36,498 nt of DNA, taken from positions 1 through 36,498 of the forward strand of contig JAHHOT010000264.1 of the NCBI GenBank assembly GCA_018677555.1. The letters are read 5' to 3'. The position numbers and the translations under genes are program-made. Positions 14,158 to 23,726 of this stretch are shown here, in pieces (within the stretch, counting starts at the first letter, position 1; each line of letters begins with the position of its first letter). The notes beneath the pieces were generated by a model, which was not told the origin of the DNA, did no database searches, and saw only the letters and a program-made list of their open reading frames with translations. The DNA comes from Gammaproteobacteria bacterium (GTDB lineage Bacteria; Pseudomonadota; Gammaproteobacteria; Steroidobacterales; Woeseiaceae).

Positions 14158-14679
14158 ATGCGACATGCCATATCCGTATTGCTGCAAAACGAAGTGGGTG
14201 CACTCACCCGTATGACCGGCCTGTTTTCGACGCGCGGCTACAATATCGACTCGCTGAACGTCGCGCCCACGAACGATCCCAGCGTGTCGCGCGTCACCCT
14301 GGTCATCTCGGGGTCCGACTGGGCCATCGCCCAGCTCAACGCGCAGCTGGCCAAGCTGGTTGATGTCGTCAACATCCACGACATGACGCTCGGCCCGCAC
14401 TTCGAACGCGAGTTGGTGATCCTCAAGTTGAAGCTCGCTACGGGTGGCTTCGCCGGGGTTTTGTCGCTCGCGAAGCGTTTCGGCGCCGAGATTCTCGACG
14501 ATGCGCAAAACTCCTGCACGATCCAGTTGACGGGCAAGCTTGGCGAGATCGACGCCTTCATCGAAGAGGCCAGCCAGATCGGCACGCTGTCGGCTGTTGC
14601 ACGCAGCGGCAGTGTTGCGGTCTCGAGGGGCGAGGTGGCCTTGTCGACCTACTCGCGGGACCATCGCCTCACAGGCTGA
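14158..14679 (+). CDS. ilvN: Acetolactate synthase, small regulatory subunit
   Basis: 173 residues. The N-terminal ACT domain is evident (HAISVLLQNEVGALTRMTGL, then FSTRGYNIDSLNVAPTNDPS), followed by the C-terminal domain found in IlvH-type subunits (RELVILKLK, GAEILDDAQNSCTIQLTGK). This subunit activates the large subunit and confers valine feedback inhibition. The gene starts 148 bp from, and reads away from, the large-subunit gene. It is nine bases upstream of proB, so it heads the proline-synthesis unit. The site before ATG 14158 is weak. The name ilvH would fit its two-domain length equally well. Confidence 0.97.
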   Translation: MRHAISVLLQNEVGALTRMTGLFSTRGYNIDSLNVAPTNDPSVSRVTLVISGSDWAIAQLNAQLAKLVDVVNIHDMTLGPHFERELVILKLKLATGGFAGVLSLAKRFGAEILDDAQNSCTIQLTGKLGEIDAFIEEASQIGTLSAVARSGSVAVSRGEVALSTYSRDHRLTG

Positions 14680-14688
14680 ATCAGGGGC

Positions 14689-15819
14689 ATGAGCGACTCG
14701 GTACTCAGCGGCTTTCGCCGGCTGGTCATCAAGATCGGCTCTTCCCTGTTAATCGATTCCTCCGGCAGGCTGGACCGATCGTGGCTGGATGACCTGGCCG
14801 AGGATATCGCTATCCTGCGCAATGATGGCCACCAGGTGCTGGTCGTTTCATCGGGAGCGGTGGCGGTCGGTGCGAGCGTCGTAAGCCTCAATCGGCAACG
14901 TGCACGGCTGGAAGAATTGCAGGCAGCGGCAGCGGCAGGGCAGGTCAAGCTGGTTCATGCTTACCAGGAAGCGCTCGCCGAACACGACATCGACGTCGCC
15001 CAGGTATTGCTGACGCCCGACGACACGGAAGTGCGCCATCGCTTTATCAATGCTCGCGGCACGCTGGAAAAGTTGCTGGAGCACGATGTCGTCCCGGTCG
15101 TCAACGAGAACGATACGGTCGCGACGGACGAACTTCGCTACGGAGATAATGACCGGCTCGCGGCGCGTGTTGCCCAGCTGGTCATGGCTGACGGTCTTGT
15201 CCTGCTGTCGGACGTCGACGGTTTCTACACCGGCAATCCGCGGACAGACCCCGGTGCGAGGCATATCGAACACGTGAAGAACGTCACCGAGGAGATGATG
15301 GCGATGGCTGACGGCGTCGGCAGCTCTGTCGGCAGTGGCGGGATGCGCACCAAGCTGCAGGCGGCAAGAATTGCGACCCACGCCGGCTGCTCGACGATCA
15401 TCGCCAGTGGCAAAGTCGTGCGGCCGCTGAATGCGCTGTCGTTCGGCGGCAAATGCACCGTGTTTTCGACGACGGCGACGCCCGCCGCGGCGCGCAAACA
15501 GTGGCTGGCGGGCGTCCTCGAAGTCCGTGGCGAATTGCGGCTCGATGCAGGTGCGGTTGCCGCGCTGAAAAACGGCAACAGCCTGTTGCCGATCGGCATG
15601 ACGGAGGTGATCGGCAACTTCCGTAGCGGCGATGCAGTCATGCTGGTGGGCGAAAACGGTGTCGAGCTCGGTCGTGGACTGGCCGCCTACGGCAGCGACG
15701 AAGCCGCGCAAATCAAGGGCTGCCATTCCGAACAGATCGAGCAACGCCTCGGATATCGTGGCCGTTCTGTGATGGTTCACCGTGACGATCTGGTTCTGTT
15801 TCCGGATAATCACCACTAG
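14689..15819 (+). CDS. proB: Glutamate 5-kinase
   Basis: 376 residues; the ATG is preceded by AGGGGC at short spacing. It phosphorylates glutamate to gamma-glutamyl phosphate, the first step of proline synthesis, in the cytoplasm. The amino-acid kinase domain covers about 10-260: [39 protein letters not shown] (glutamate and Mg site), [20 protein letters not shown] and [15 protein letters not shown]. Residues about 285-370 are a C-terminal PUA domain, typical of E. coli-type ProB, where it is linked to proline feedback. The length matches the family (about 367). It stands between ilvN (9 bp upstream) and proA (59 bp downstream), consistent with an operon. Confidence 0.97.
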   Translation: MSDSVLSGFRRLVIKIGSSLLIDSSGRLDRSWLDDLAEDIAILRNDGHQVLVVSSGAVAVGASVVSLNRQRARLEELQAAAAAGQVKLVHAYQEALAEHDIDVAQVLLTPDDTEVRHRFINARGTLEKLLEHDVVPVVNENDTVATDELRYGDNDRLAARVAQLVMADGLVLLSDVDGFYTGNPRTDPGARHIEHVKNVTEEMMAMADGVGSSVGSGGMRTKLQAARIATHAGCSTIIASGKVVRPLNALSFGGKCTVFSTTATPAAARKQWLAGVLEVRGELRLDAGAVAALKNGNSLLPIGMTEVIGNFRSGDAVMLVGENGVELGRGLAAYGSDEAAQIKGCHSEQIEQRLGYRGRSVMVHRDDLVLFPDNHH

Positions 15820-15878
15820 ACAGGGCAAATATCGGCTATTCACCGACTTGCCTGGCGATTGACGAGAAACTACAGGAC

Positions 15879-17159
15879 ATGGACAAGGTCGAAAACACGC
15901 AGTCGATTCCCGAGATGATGGCCCGGATGGGTGAGGCGGCGCGCCGAGCCGCTGCATCGCTCGCCCGCAGCAATAACGAACAGCGAAGCCGCGCGCTGCA
16001 GGCAGCCGCGGCGGCGCTGAGAGCCCGCGAGGCAGAGATCATCGAGGCCAATAACGAGGACATGGTTGCTGCCGAGAAGCGCGGCCTCAGTGGCGCCATG
16101 CTGGACCGGCTGATGCTCGACGCGGACCGCGTCGAGGCGATGGCCAGGGGCATCGAGGCCATCATCGAGTTGCCCGATCCCGTTGGCCGCGTCATTGCCG
16201 AATTCGAACGGCCGAACGGGCTCAACATACAGCGCGTGGCCGTGCCACTCGGCGTCATCGGCATCATTTACGAGAGCCGGCCGAATGTGACAGCCGACGC
16301 AGCGGCACTGTGTCTCAAGTCGGGCAACGCCGTGATCCTGCGCGGCGGGTCGGAGAGTTTTCACTCCAGTTCCGCCATTCATCGCTGCATCGAGGACGGC
16401 TTGACGGAGGCCGGAATTGACCGCGCGGCGGTTCAGATGGTACCGACAACAGAGCGCGAGGCAGTGGGATACATGCTGTCATCAATGGCGGATACGATAG
16501 ACGTTGTGGTGCCGCGCGGTGGCAAGCGCCTGATCGAACGCGTACAGAAGGAAGCACGCGTCCCGGTAATCGGTCACCTGGAGGGCATTTGTCACGTGTA
16601 TTTGCATGCGTCGGCGGAGCCCGGGATGGCCGAAAACATTGTCGTGAATGCCAAGCTGCGGCGGACCGGCATCTGCGGTGCGGCGGAGACCTTGCTGGTC
16701 GACCGCGCTGCGGCGGCCGATTTGTTACCCGGGGTCGCGGCCGCGCTGGAGAAAAAAGGCTGCGAAATACGGGCCGAAGCCGATGCGCTGGCGTACCTGC
16801 CGAATGCCATTCCCGCGACGGAGGATGACTGGACCACGGAATATCTTGACGCGATCATTTCCGTCAGGGTGGTCGACGACCTGGATCAGGCGATGCAACA
16901 CATTGCGACCTACGGCTCGGGCCATACGGAATGCATCGTCGCATCGGACACCGCGGCCGCGGAGCAATTTTTCGCCGGCGTGGATAGCGCAATCTTGTTG
17001 CATAACGCGTCGACACAGTTTGCCGACGGTGGTGAGTTCGGCATGGGTGCCGAAATTGGCATCGCAACCGGACGCATTCACGCCAGGGGCCCCGTGGGCG
17101 CCGAACAGCTGACCAGCTACAAGTATGTCGTGCGCGGCAATGGGCAGGTTCGCCCCTGA
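15879..17159 (+). CDS. proA: Gamma-glutamyl phosphate reductase
   Basis: 426 residues, close to the usual 417-420. It is an aldehyde-dehydrogenase-fold enzyme that reduces gamma-glutamyl phosphate with NADPH to glutamate semialdehyde, following ProB. Motifs: [21 protein letters not shown] (positions about 126-146 carry the signature), [14 protein letters not shown], and the catalytic Cys at residue 266 in [31 protein letters not shown] and [10 protein letters not shown] near the end are characteristic. The stop overlaps the glpD start (TGATG). Confidence 0.97.
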   Translation: MDKVENTQSIPEMMARMGEAARRAAASLARSNNEQRSRALQAAAAALRAREAEIIEANNEDMVAAEKRGLSGAMLDRLMLDADRVEAMARGIEAIIELPDPVGRVIAEFERPNGLNIQRVAVPLGVIGIIYESRPNVTADAAALCLKSGNAVILRGGSESFHSSSAIHRCIEDGLTEAGIDRAAVQMVPTTEREAVGYMLSSMADTIDVVVPRGGKRLIERVQKEARVPVIGHLEGICHVYLHASAEPGMAENIVVNAKLRRTGICGAAETLLVDRAAAADLLPGVAAALEKKGCEIRAEADALAYLPNAIPATEDDWTTEYLDAIISVRVVDDLDQAMQHIATYGSGHTECIVASDTAAAEQFFAGVDSAILLHNASTQFADGGEFGMGAEIGIATGRIHARGPVGAEQLTSYKYVVRGNGQVRP

Positions 17160-18760
17160 TGCAGGACAAGGCGGCCGATTACGACCTGGTCGTAATTGGC
17201 GCGGGAATCAACGGTGCCGGGATCGCACGCGACGCCGCGACGCGCGGCATGCGCACGTTGCTTCTTGAAAAGGCCGACATCGGCGGGGGTACGACAAGCT
17301 GGTCGAGCCGACTGATCCACGGCGGTCTGCGCTACCTCGAATACGCCGAAATTCCGCTGGTATTCGAGTCGTTGCGCGAACGCAGGCTGCTGCAGACGCT
17401 GGCACCGCACCTGGTCAAGCGGCTGCGCCTTAGCATTCCCATCTATTCGCACGGACGGCGTAGCCGGCTGATCATCCGGCTCGGGATGATCGCCTATGAC
17501 CTGTTGTCCATTGGCAAGTCCGTGCCGCGACACCGCATGTTGAGCCGGGACGAAATGTTGGCGCTGTTGCCCGGCCTGAACGCCGACAATCTCGTCGGTG
17601 GCGCACAGTATTACGATGCACAACTCCGCTACGCCGAACGCCTCGTTGTAGAGAACGTATTCGCGGCGCATGCAGCCGGCGCCGAGGTGCGGACCTATAG
17701 CCCGGTTATTGGTATCAACGTTGCACGGGGCAAGTTACGCAGTATCGAGTACGCCGATGAAAAAACCGGCGAGGAGATCGAGGTAACGACACGTATGGCG
17801 GTGAACGCGGCCGGGCCCTGGGTCGACCGGGTGCTCGCAACCGTGAATCGCGAGATGCCGCAATTCATGGGCGGCACGAAGGGCAGCCATATCGTCGTCG
17901 ACGAATTCGATTCGGCGCCGCAAGACGCGCTTTACGTCGAAGCCAGGTCCGACGGGCGGCCGTTTTTCATCATCCCGTGGAATCGCCAGATTCTCATTGG
18001 CACGACCGATATTCGCTACTCCGGGGACCCGCGTGACGCGGTTGCCACGGAAGAAGAAGTCGAGTACCTGCTGGAGGAAACCAACCACGTCTTTCCGACA
18101 GCGCAGCTGTCAAAAGCCGATGTCAACTATGCTTACGCGGGCGTCCGCCCGTTGCCGAAACAAAAGAAAGGACCTGAGTCTGCAATTACCCGCAAGCACA
18201 TCATCGAGAAACACCGATTGCGGGCGAACGGGCTGGTCTCCGTGATCGGCGGGAAACTGACAACCTATCGAAACCTGTCGGAGCAAGTCGTCGACTACGC
18301 GGCGCGCAAGCTGGGCATGAATGACGCGCGCTGCCTGACCGACGAGGTGCCGCTGCCAGGCGCGAATGGCATAAACACCGCGCGCCGCATGCTTGAAAAA
18401 ATTCCTGCGCTTTCGGACGACGGCCGCGAACGCCTTGTTGACGTGTACGGTGGCCGGGCGGCGGCGATCGCGGATCGGGCTTTCGCGACGCCCGAGCTGG
18501 CGGAGGCACTGGATGATGGCGGCACGATCCTGGCAGCGGAGGTGGGATTCGCCATCGAGGAGGAATTCGCGCACACGCTGGTCGATATCCTGCATCGTCG
18601 CATGATGATCGGGCTGGATGCCGGACATGGCGCGGAAGTCCATGCGGAAGTCGCCCGGCTTGCCGCGCCATATCTCGACTGGAGCCCGCAGGGAATCGCC
18701 GAACAAATTCGGCAACTCGAGGAGTACAACCGCCGCTTGCAGGTCGGCTCCGGCCCCTGA
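17159..18760 (+). CDS. glpD: Aerobic glycerol-3-phosphate dehydrogenase
   Basis: 533 residues. An FAD-dependent, membrane-associated enzyme that oxidises sn-glycerol 3-phosphate to dihydroxyacetone phosphate and passes electrons to quinone. The N-terminal dinucleotide fold has VVIGAGINGAGIARDAA (11-27); family signatures are SSRLIHGGLRYLE and VIGGKLTTYR. The C-terminal helical domain is present (ALDDGGTILAAEVGFAIEEE). It overlaps proA by one base at TGATG, so it is probably co-translated with proline-synthesis genes, which is odd for a catabolic gene usually controlled by GlpR with glpF and glpK. No GlpR-type gene is near. It is convergent with icd, with 24 bp between the stops. Confidence 0.97.
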   Translation: MQDKAADYDLVVIGAGINGAGIARDAATRGMRTLLLEKADIGGGTTSWSSRLIHGGLRYLEYAEIPLVFESLRERRLLQTLAPHLVKRLRLSIPIYSHGRRSRLIIRLGMIAYDLLSIGKSVPRHRMLSRDEMLALLPGLNADNLVGGAQYYDAQLRYAERLVVENVFAAHAAGAEVRTYSPVIGINVARGKLRSIEYADEKTGEEIEVTTRMAVNAAGPWVDRVLATVNREMPQFMGGTKGSHIVVDEFDSAPQDALYVEARSDGRPFFIIPWNRQILIGTTDIRYSGDPRDAVATEEEVEYLLEETNHVFPTAQLSKADVNYAYAGVRPLPKQKKGPESAITRKHIIEKHRLRANGLVSVIGGKLTTYRNLSEQVVDYAARKLGMNDARCLTDEVPLPGANGINTARRMLEKIPALSDDGRERLVDVYGGRAAAIADRAFATPELAEALDDGGTILAAEVGFAIEEEFAHTLVDILHRRMMIGLDAGHGAEVHAEVARLAAPYLDWSPQGIAEQIRQLEEYNRRLQVGSGP

Positions 18761-18784
18761 CGCTGCGGCGATAAACCGTTACGC

Positions 18785-20083
18785 TTACATGTTGCGAATC
18801 ATCGCATCGGCGAATTCACTGCATTTGACCTTCGTTGCGCCTTCCATCAGGCGAGCGAAGTCATACGTGACCGTTTTCTGCCCAATCGTGTCGTCCATCG
18901 CCTTGACGATGTTGTCGGCAGCTTCCATCCATCCCATGTAGCGCAGCATCATCTCCCCGGAAAGAATCAGTGACCCCGGATTTACCACGTCGAGATTGGC
19001 GTACTTGGGCGCAGTGCCGTGGGTTGCTTCGAATACCGCATGGCCGGAGGTGTAGTTGATGTTGCCGCCGGGTGCGATGCCGATGCCGCCAACCTGCGCT
19101 GCAAGCGCATCCGACAGATAGTCGCCATTCAGGTTCATTGTTGCGATGACGTCAAATTCCCTGGGCCTGGTCAACACCTGTTGCAGCGTGATGTCGGCGA
19201 TCGCGTCCTTGACCAGCACGCGGCCGGCCTCCAGGGCAGCCTCCTGCTCGGCATTCGCGGCATCCGCGCCCTGTGCTGCTTTCGTGCGTTCCCACTGATC
19301 CCAGGTGTAGGTTTGATCGGCGTACTCGCGTTCAGCGAGCTCGTAGCCCCAGTTGCGAAACGCGCCTTCGGTAAATTTCATGATGTTGCCCTTGTGGACA
19401 AACGTCAGGCTTTTTCGCTTGTTGGCAAGTGCGTACTCGATTGCTGCCCGTACCAGCCTTTCAGTGCCTTCCTGTGACACCGGCTTCAGGCCAATGCCGC
19501 TACTGTCCGGAAAACGGATCTTCTCGAATTCCGCCGGAAAATTTTCCTTGAACACCTGCAGAAATTTTTCATTGGATTCAGAGCCGCGTTCAAACTCGAT
19601 CCCGGCGTAAATGTCCTCCGTGTTTTCACGGAAAATCACCATGTCGACGCTCCCGGGATCACGTACCGGTGACGGTACGCCGCTGAACCAGCGCACCGGC
19701 CGCAGGCAAACGTACAGGTCGAGGAGTTGGCGCAAGGCAACATTCAGCGATCGAATGCCGCCGCCGATCGGTGTAGTCAGCGGTCCCTTGATCGACACCA
19801 GGTAGTTGCGACAGGCAGTCACGGTTTCGTCGGGGAGCCAGCTGTCGAACAGATCGAACGATTTCTGGCCCGCGTAAATTTCCATCCAGTGGATCTTGCG
19901 CTCGCCGCCGTAGGCGCTATCGACCGCCGCGTCGAGCACCCTGACCGTCGCACGCCAGATGTCCGGCCCGGTTCCGTCGCCCTCGATGAACGGCACAATC
20001 GGGTTGTCCGGGACTTTCAGTTTGCCGTTATCAATCGAGATTTTTGCGCCTCCCTGCGGCGCCTCTGGGGTTGCGTCAGCCAT
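18785..20083 (-). CDS. icd: Isocitrate dehydrogenase, NADP-dependent
   Basis: 432 residues from ATG 20083, with GGAG six bases upstream; a longer frame to 20182 would run over the preceding gene. It converts isocitrate to 2-oxoglutarate with CO2 release in the TCA cycle. Motifs: [27 protein letters not shown] (Ser of this segment is the AceK phosphorylation site in E. coli), [13 protein letters not shown], and [27 protein letters not shown] retains the Lys-Tyr pair that selects NADP in the E. coli enzyme. An Ala-rich insertion ([19 protein letters not shown]) lies between the helices after the clasp. It is preceded by a zinc-ribbon gene 14 bp away on the same strand. Confidence 0.97.
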   Translation of the reverse strand: MADATPEAPQGGAKISIDNGKLKVPDNPIVPFIEGDGTGPDIWRATVRVLDAAVDSAYGGERKIHWMEIYAGQKSFDLFDSWLPDETVTACRNYLVSIKGPLTTPIGGGIRSLNVALRQLLDLYVCLRPVRWFSGVPSPVRDPGSVDMVIFRENTEDIYAGIEFERGSESNEKFLQVFKENFPAEFEKIRFPDSSGIGLKPVSQEGTERLVRAAIEYALANKRKSLTFVHKGNIMKFTEGAFRNWGYELAEREYADQTYTWDQWERTKAAQGADAANAEQEAALEAGRVLVKDAIADITLQQVLTRPREFDVIATMNLNGDYLSDALAAQVGGIGIAPGGNINYTSGHAVFEATHGTAPKYANLDVVNPGSLILSGEMMLRYMGWMEAADNIVKAMDDTIGQKTVTYDFARLMEGATKVKCSEFADAMIRNM

Positions 20084-20097
20084 GGGTAACTCCGTTG

Positions 20098-20301
20098 TCA
20101 GACTTTCTTGGGTTCGACGATCAATTGCGGGCCGCTGCGCCCGAATACGTGCTTTGTAAAAATTCCGTACACATGACCACAATTGTCACAGTGAGCGGTA
20201 TAGAACCAGGGTGTATTTTCACGCGATTTTTCTTCACTCGGTGTCGAAACTATGTGCTCGCTGCCGCGCGTTTCGCACTCGGGACACTTGGGGTCTGCCA
20301 T
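20098..20301 (-). CDS. Small zinc-ribbon protein
   Basis: 67 residues from ATG 20301. Two CxxC knuckles, CPEC (6-9) and CDNC (38-41), make a classic treble-clef or zinc-ribbon site; between them is a polar loop ([18 protein letters not shown]). The pattern resembles transcript-cleavage or TFIIS-like ribbons and other small prokaryotic ribbons, but no specific family is clear to me. It is immediately upstream of icd on the same strand and likely co-transcribed. There is no strong ribosome site. The gene is supported by its coding pattern and tight spacing. Confidence 0.75.
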   Translation of the reverse strand: MADPKCPECETRGSEHIVSTPSEEKSRENTPWFYTAHCDNCGHVYGIFTKHVFGRSGPQLIVEPKKV

Positions 20302-20394
20302 TGATACGTCTGCTTGTTGTGGTAATCGACACCTGGCGGGGTCACGACATTATAATCGCCTGACATCAACAATTCCCACCCGTGAGGCCTCCGC

Positions 20395-22614
20395 ATGACT
20401 TTGCACAACCGCTGCCTGGCGATTTGCGCGACTCTCCTGTTTGTGTTTGCTGATAGCGCAGTTGCGCAGAGCACGGGTGCGGCGCTGGAGCGGCCGCGTG
20501 TCGGACTGGTCCTGGGCGGCGGTGGCGCGCGCGGCGCCGCCCATATCGGCGTGCTCCGCGAACTGGAGCGGCAGCGTATCCCGATTGACGCCATCGCCGG
20601 GACATCGATGGGTGCGATCGTCGGGGGGCTGTACGCATCCGGCATGTCGGTTGATGACCTGGAAAAACTCATCGAATCGCTGAACTGGAAGGAGGCATTC
20701 ACGGACGACTCGAGCCGGCGAGACCTGCGATTCCGCCGCAAGGAGGACGATGTCTCGTTCCCTGCACCCATCGAATTCGGCTATCGCGATGGTGAGATTC
20801 TCATTCCCAAGGGCGTGATCCAGGGCCAGAAACTCGGGCTGATATTGCGCAAGCTGACACTTCCTGCGGCGGCGATCGACGATTTCGACGAACTGGAGAT
20901 TCCTTTCCGAGCCGTCGCTTCGGACCTCGGCACCGGGGAAGCCTACGTCATGGACGGTGGCGACCTGGCGCTGGCAATACGCGCAAGTATGTCGTTACCT
21001 GCCGTGTTCTCGCCGGTCGAACTGGACGGCCGCGTGCTCGTCGATGGCGGCCTCGTCTCGAACGTGCCGGTAGATGCCATTCGCAGCATGGGCGTGGACG
21101 TCATTATCGCTGTCGACGTGGAGTTCCCGCTATACCCGCCCGAGCAGCTCGATTCCGCAGTCGCAATCACGGCCCAGGTGCTTACCGTGCTGATTCGCAA
21201 GGACACGGTGCGCCAGCTTGCGGAGCTTGACGACGACGACGTACTCATCCGTCCCGATCTGGGCGAGTTTGGCTCTGCCGACTTTACGTCCATAACGAAG
21301 ACCATCCAGCCGGGCGTCGACGCGACTGCCGCGGCATCGGGCAAACTGGCAAACCTGGCACTCAGCGCAGAACAATTCGATCAACACCTTGCTGCCAGGG
21401 TCATGAGGAGCATGCCGGAGGAGCGGCTGGCGTTTGTCCGCGTCATTGACGACGGGCCGTTTTCATCGCGAGTAGTGCTTTCGCGCCTGCATACGGCGCC
21501 CGGTGACCGTATCAATCATGACAGAATCGCGCGTGACGCTGACAGGTTGCATGGCCTGTCGTTTTACGAACAGGTCGACTATCGGATTCTCGAAGAGGGC
21601 GGCAAGTTCGGCGTCGAATTCAATACGCGTGCCAAGGAGTGGGGTCCAAACTTCATCAATTTCGGTTTGTCGCTGGAAGACAACTTCGAAGGCCGGACGG
21701 CATTCAACCTGGCGGGCCGGGTGACGCGGGCGGGCATCAATGCGCTCGGTGCAGAGTGGCGAACCGACCTGCAACTCGGCACCAATCCGGTCGTATTCAC
21801 CGAGTTCTATCAACCGCTCAGTTTCGATTCGAGATTCTTTGTCGCTCCGCGACTTCAATACCAGTCGAACAGCCTCAACGTTTTCGTGGCCGGGGACGAG
21901 ATCGCGCGCTACCGGGTGTCGGGCGGCGAGCTCGGGCTTGATGTTGGCCGTGAATTTGGTCTGTGGGGAGAATTTCGCCTCGGTGTCCTGACCGGCAAGG
22001 GGGATGCAAAGTTGAAAACCGGCCAGCCGGTCGTACCCAACATCGACTTCGACGAGGGGGCCGTGTTTGCGCGGTTTCGGGTCGACACACTCGACGACGC
22101 CCAGATCCCGCTGTCCGGTACCCGCCTGGGTGTCGAATGGCTGGCATCGAGAACGGGGCTCGGCGCCGACGACAGCTTCGACCTGGTGACATTCGACATG
22201 ATCAAGGCGTGGACCCGCGGGCGCCACACGATCAATGCCGGCCTGTCGTTCAATACCTCGGTCGATTCGGATTCACAGTTGCGCAACCTGTTTTCGCTGG
22301 GGGGCTTCCTGAATCTGTCCGGCCTCGCGCGCGGGCAACTGAGCGGTCAGCATTCCGGCGTCGCGAAGCTGCTGTACTACCGGCGCACCGGCGCGATCGG
22401 AGGACTGGTTGATTTGCCCTTCTATGTCGGGGCATCGCTGGAAGGCGGCAATGTATGGGCCGAGCGCTCGGACATCAGTTTCGACTCGTTGCGAGCGCAC
22501 GGCAGCGTATTCGCCGGCTTCGGCACCTTCTTCGGACCGCTTATTCTGGCGGCGGGCTTCGGCGAGGGTGGCGAGAAAAACTTCTACCTGACCCTGGGTA
22601 ATTCGATCCTGTAG
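20395..22614 (+). CDS. Patatin-like phospholipase autotransporter (class Vd, PlpD-like)
   Basis: 739 residues. A signal peptide covers 1-24 (LLFVFADSAVA-Q). Residues 35-230 are a patatin lipase domain: oxyanion loop GGGGARG (41-47), nucleophile motif GTSMG (S71) and catalytic DGG (D217), so the Ser-Asp dyad is intact. Residues about 346-412 look like a POTRA domain (FVRVIDDGPFSSRVVLSR, then DRLHGLSFYEQVDYRI). The remainder is beta-rich and fits a 16-strand outer-membrane barrel of the BamA/Omp85-like surface antigen type. This matches PlpD, where the barrel carries the lipase to the cell surface. Products would be free fatty acids and lysophospholipids. The ribosome site GTGAGG precedes the ATG. 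The last residue is Leu rather than the Phe often found at barrel termini. Confidence 0.93.
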   Translation: MTLHNRCLAICATLLFVFADSAVAQSTGAALERPRVGLVLGGGGARGAAHIGVLRELERQRIPIDAIAGTSMGAIVGGLYASGMSVDDLEKLIESLNWKEAFTDDSSRRDLRFRRKEDDVSFPAPIEFGYRDGEILIPKGVIQGQKLGLILRKLTLPAAAIDDFDELEIPFRAVASDLGTGEAYVMDGGDLALAIRASMSLPAVFSPVELDGRVLVDGGLVSNVPVDAIRSMGVDVIIAVDVEFPLYPPEQLDSAVAITAQVLTVLIRKDTVRQLAELDDDDVLIRPDLGEFGSADFTSITKTIQPGVDATAAASGKLANLALSAEQFDQHLAARVMRSMPEERLAFVRVIDDGPFSSRVVLSRLHTAPGDRINHDRIARDADRLHGLSFYEQVDYRILEEGGKFGVEFNTRAKEWGPNFINFGLSLEDNFEGRTAFNLAGRVTRAGINALGAEWRTDLQLGTNPVVFTEFYQPLSFDSRFFVAPRLQYQSNSLNVFVAGDEIARYRVSGGELGLDVGREFGLWGEFRLGVLTGKGDAKLKTGQPVVPNIDFDEGAVFARFRVDTLDDAQIPLSGTRLGVEWLASRTGLGADDSFDLVTFDMIKAWTRGRHTINAGLSFNTSVDSDSQLRNLFSLGGFLNLSGLARGQLSGQHSGVAKLLYYRRTGAIGGLVDLPFYVGASLEGGNVWAERSDISFDSLRAHGSVFAGFGTFFGPLILAAGFGEGGEKNFYLTLGNSIL

Positions 22615-22647
22615 GCAGCGGCACGCAGCGTTGCGTGTTCGACAGGT

Positions 22648-22896
22648 CTAGCGGGAGATTTTCTGCAGGATCTGCGTGGGATCGTCGGTGTTGCGGTAAT
22701 AACCGTGCCGCGTCGCCATGTTGTCGTAGGCATCGTCGCGTTCTTCTTCCGTCGAATACCAGTGAATCGTCTCCCAGTCGTCGCCGATGAGCCGCGCGAA
22801 CGTGTCGCCTTGAGGCAGCGTTACGCGGATACCGAATCGCCGCTCAGCGCCTGCTTTTTCCGGCTCGACCAGGTTGTGCTTGTGGCAGTAGTCCAA
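22648..22896 (-). CDS. Small hypothetical protein
   Basis: 82 residues from TTG 22896; the sequence reads LDYCHKHNLVEPEKAGAERR and later FGIRVTLPQGDTFARLIGDD, WETIHWYSTEEERDDAYD, HGYYRNTDDPTQIL. It is polar, soluble and without TM or known motif. The open frame continues upstream to 23145 but would overlap the kinase gene; between the kinase stop and TTG 22896 the frame has no ATG, GTG or TTG. A CTG at 22992-22990 overlaps the kinase stop (CTGA) and would give 114 residues. The true start is therefore open. It is coupled to, or just behind, the kinase gene, so a joint function is possible. I do not recognise the family with certainty. Confidence 0.6.
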   Translation of the reverse strand: MDYCHKHNLVEPEKAGAERRFGIRVTLPQGDTFARLIGDDWETIHWYSTEEERDDAYDNMATRHGYYRNTDDPTQILQKISR

Positions 22897-22988
22897 GGTA
22901 GCGTCTTTTTCAACCGGCTCCAGCGAGCTATTAAACGTGTTCTGCGGCGAATTGACAATGGCGCGAGCCGCGCGTGTTTCCGACGTGA

Positions 22989-23639
22989 TCAGAAACGGTC
23001 GCCGGCACCTTCCCGGTCGGCCCAGCCCAGGATCCGCCGGGTAACGAACAGGTAGGCGCGCTTTCCGGTTTGCATCCAGAGCCGCGACGGCAGCGATGGC
23101 GTCTCGAGTATACGTCGTTCGCGTGCCGTCAGTGCCGCGGGGCAATAGGTCCGCTTGTGCTTCAGCAAGTGGCGGATGTCCTCGCGCCCGAGCAGGCGAA
23201 ACAGCCGGCCCCGCGACGGTGCATACCAGGCCAGCTGAAAGTCGATCATGGCCGGCGTGCCGTCGACCGTGACCAGCAGATTTGGCTCCTTGGCCAGGTC
23301 GTTGTGGACGACGCCCGCCCGGTGCATGTGGCGCAGAAGCCGTGCAGCGTGGTGAAAATAGCGCAGATCAGCCGGTTTGCCGACCTGCATGGGCTGTCCG
23401 TCGATCCAGCTGCGCTCGAGGGAGTCGCGATTGACCGCTACGATCTGCGGCACGCCATCGACACCGGTCAGAGCTGCGAGAGCACGCGCTTCGCGTGCCA
23501 GCAGCCGACGCGCGAGCCAGCGCGTCCACGACGGGGCTTCCACCGTGTCGCGGACGATCACCGGCCCGGACTCGCGCGTTTCCAGCCGGACTTGCCCAAA
23601 CAGGTCTTTTTTCAGCAACTTGGAGCTGTGTGCTTGCAA
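22989..23639 (-). CDS. RIO/Kdo-kinase-like protein kinase
   Basis: About 216 residues from a proposed TTG at 23639, giving QAHSSKLLKKDLFGQVRLE and so on; the frame stays open to 24113, but that extension runs under the ATPase-WD40 gene and is probably not translated. The catalytic loop HNDLAKEPNLLV has the HxD and downstream Asn of eukaryotic-like kinases, and IDFQLA replaces the DFG metal-binding motif with DFQ, as seen in RIO and lipopolysaccharide (Kdo/heptose) kinases. The N-lobe lysine is not clear; VIVRDTVE lies in the expected strand. The family phosphorylates either proteins or lipopolysaccharide core sugars, and I cannot tell which. It is divergent from the large ATPase gene, with an 87-bp gap. 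Confidence 0.8.
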   Translation of the reverse strand: MQAHSSKLLKKDLFGQVRLETRESGPVIVRDTVEAPSWTRWLARRLLAREARALAALTGVDGVPQIVAVNRDSLERSWIDGQPMQVGKPADLRYFHHAARLLRHMHRAGVVHNDLAKEPNLLVTVDGTPAMIDFQLAWYAPSRGRLFRLLGREDIRHLLKHKRTYCPAALTARERRILETPSLPSRLWMQTGKRAYLFVTRRILGWADREGAGDRF

Positions 23640-23726
23640 TACGCTGCGCTCGCGCTTTGAATGTACGGCGGGTAGCCGGATTGTGACCGCCCCCGCACAG
23701 CTTAGCGAATCTGACGTGGACTGACG

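Noticed and set aside
22622-22637. Hairpin CACGCA-GCGT-TGCGTG as a bidirectional terminator between convergent genes
   Set aside because: The stem is only 6 bp and no T-tract follows on either strand; it may be chance in GC-rich DNA.
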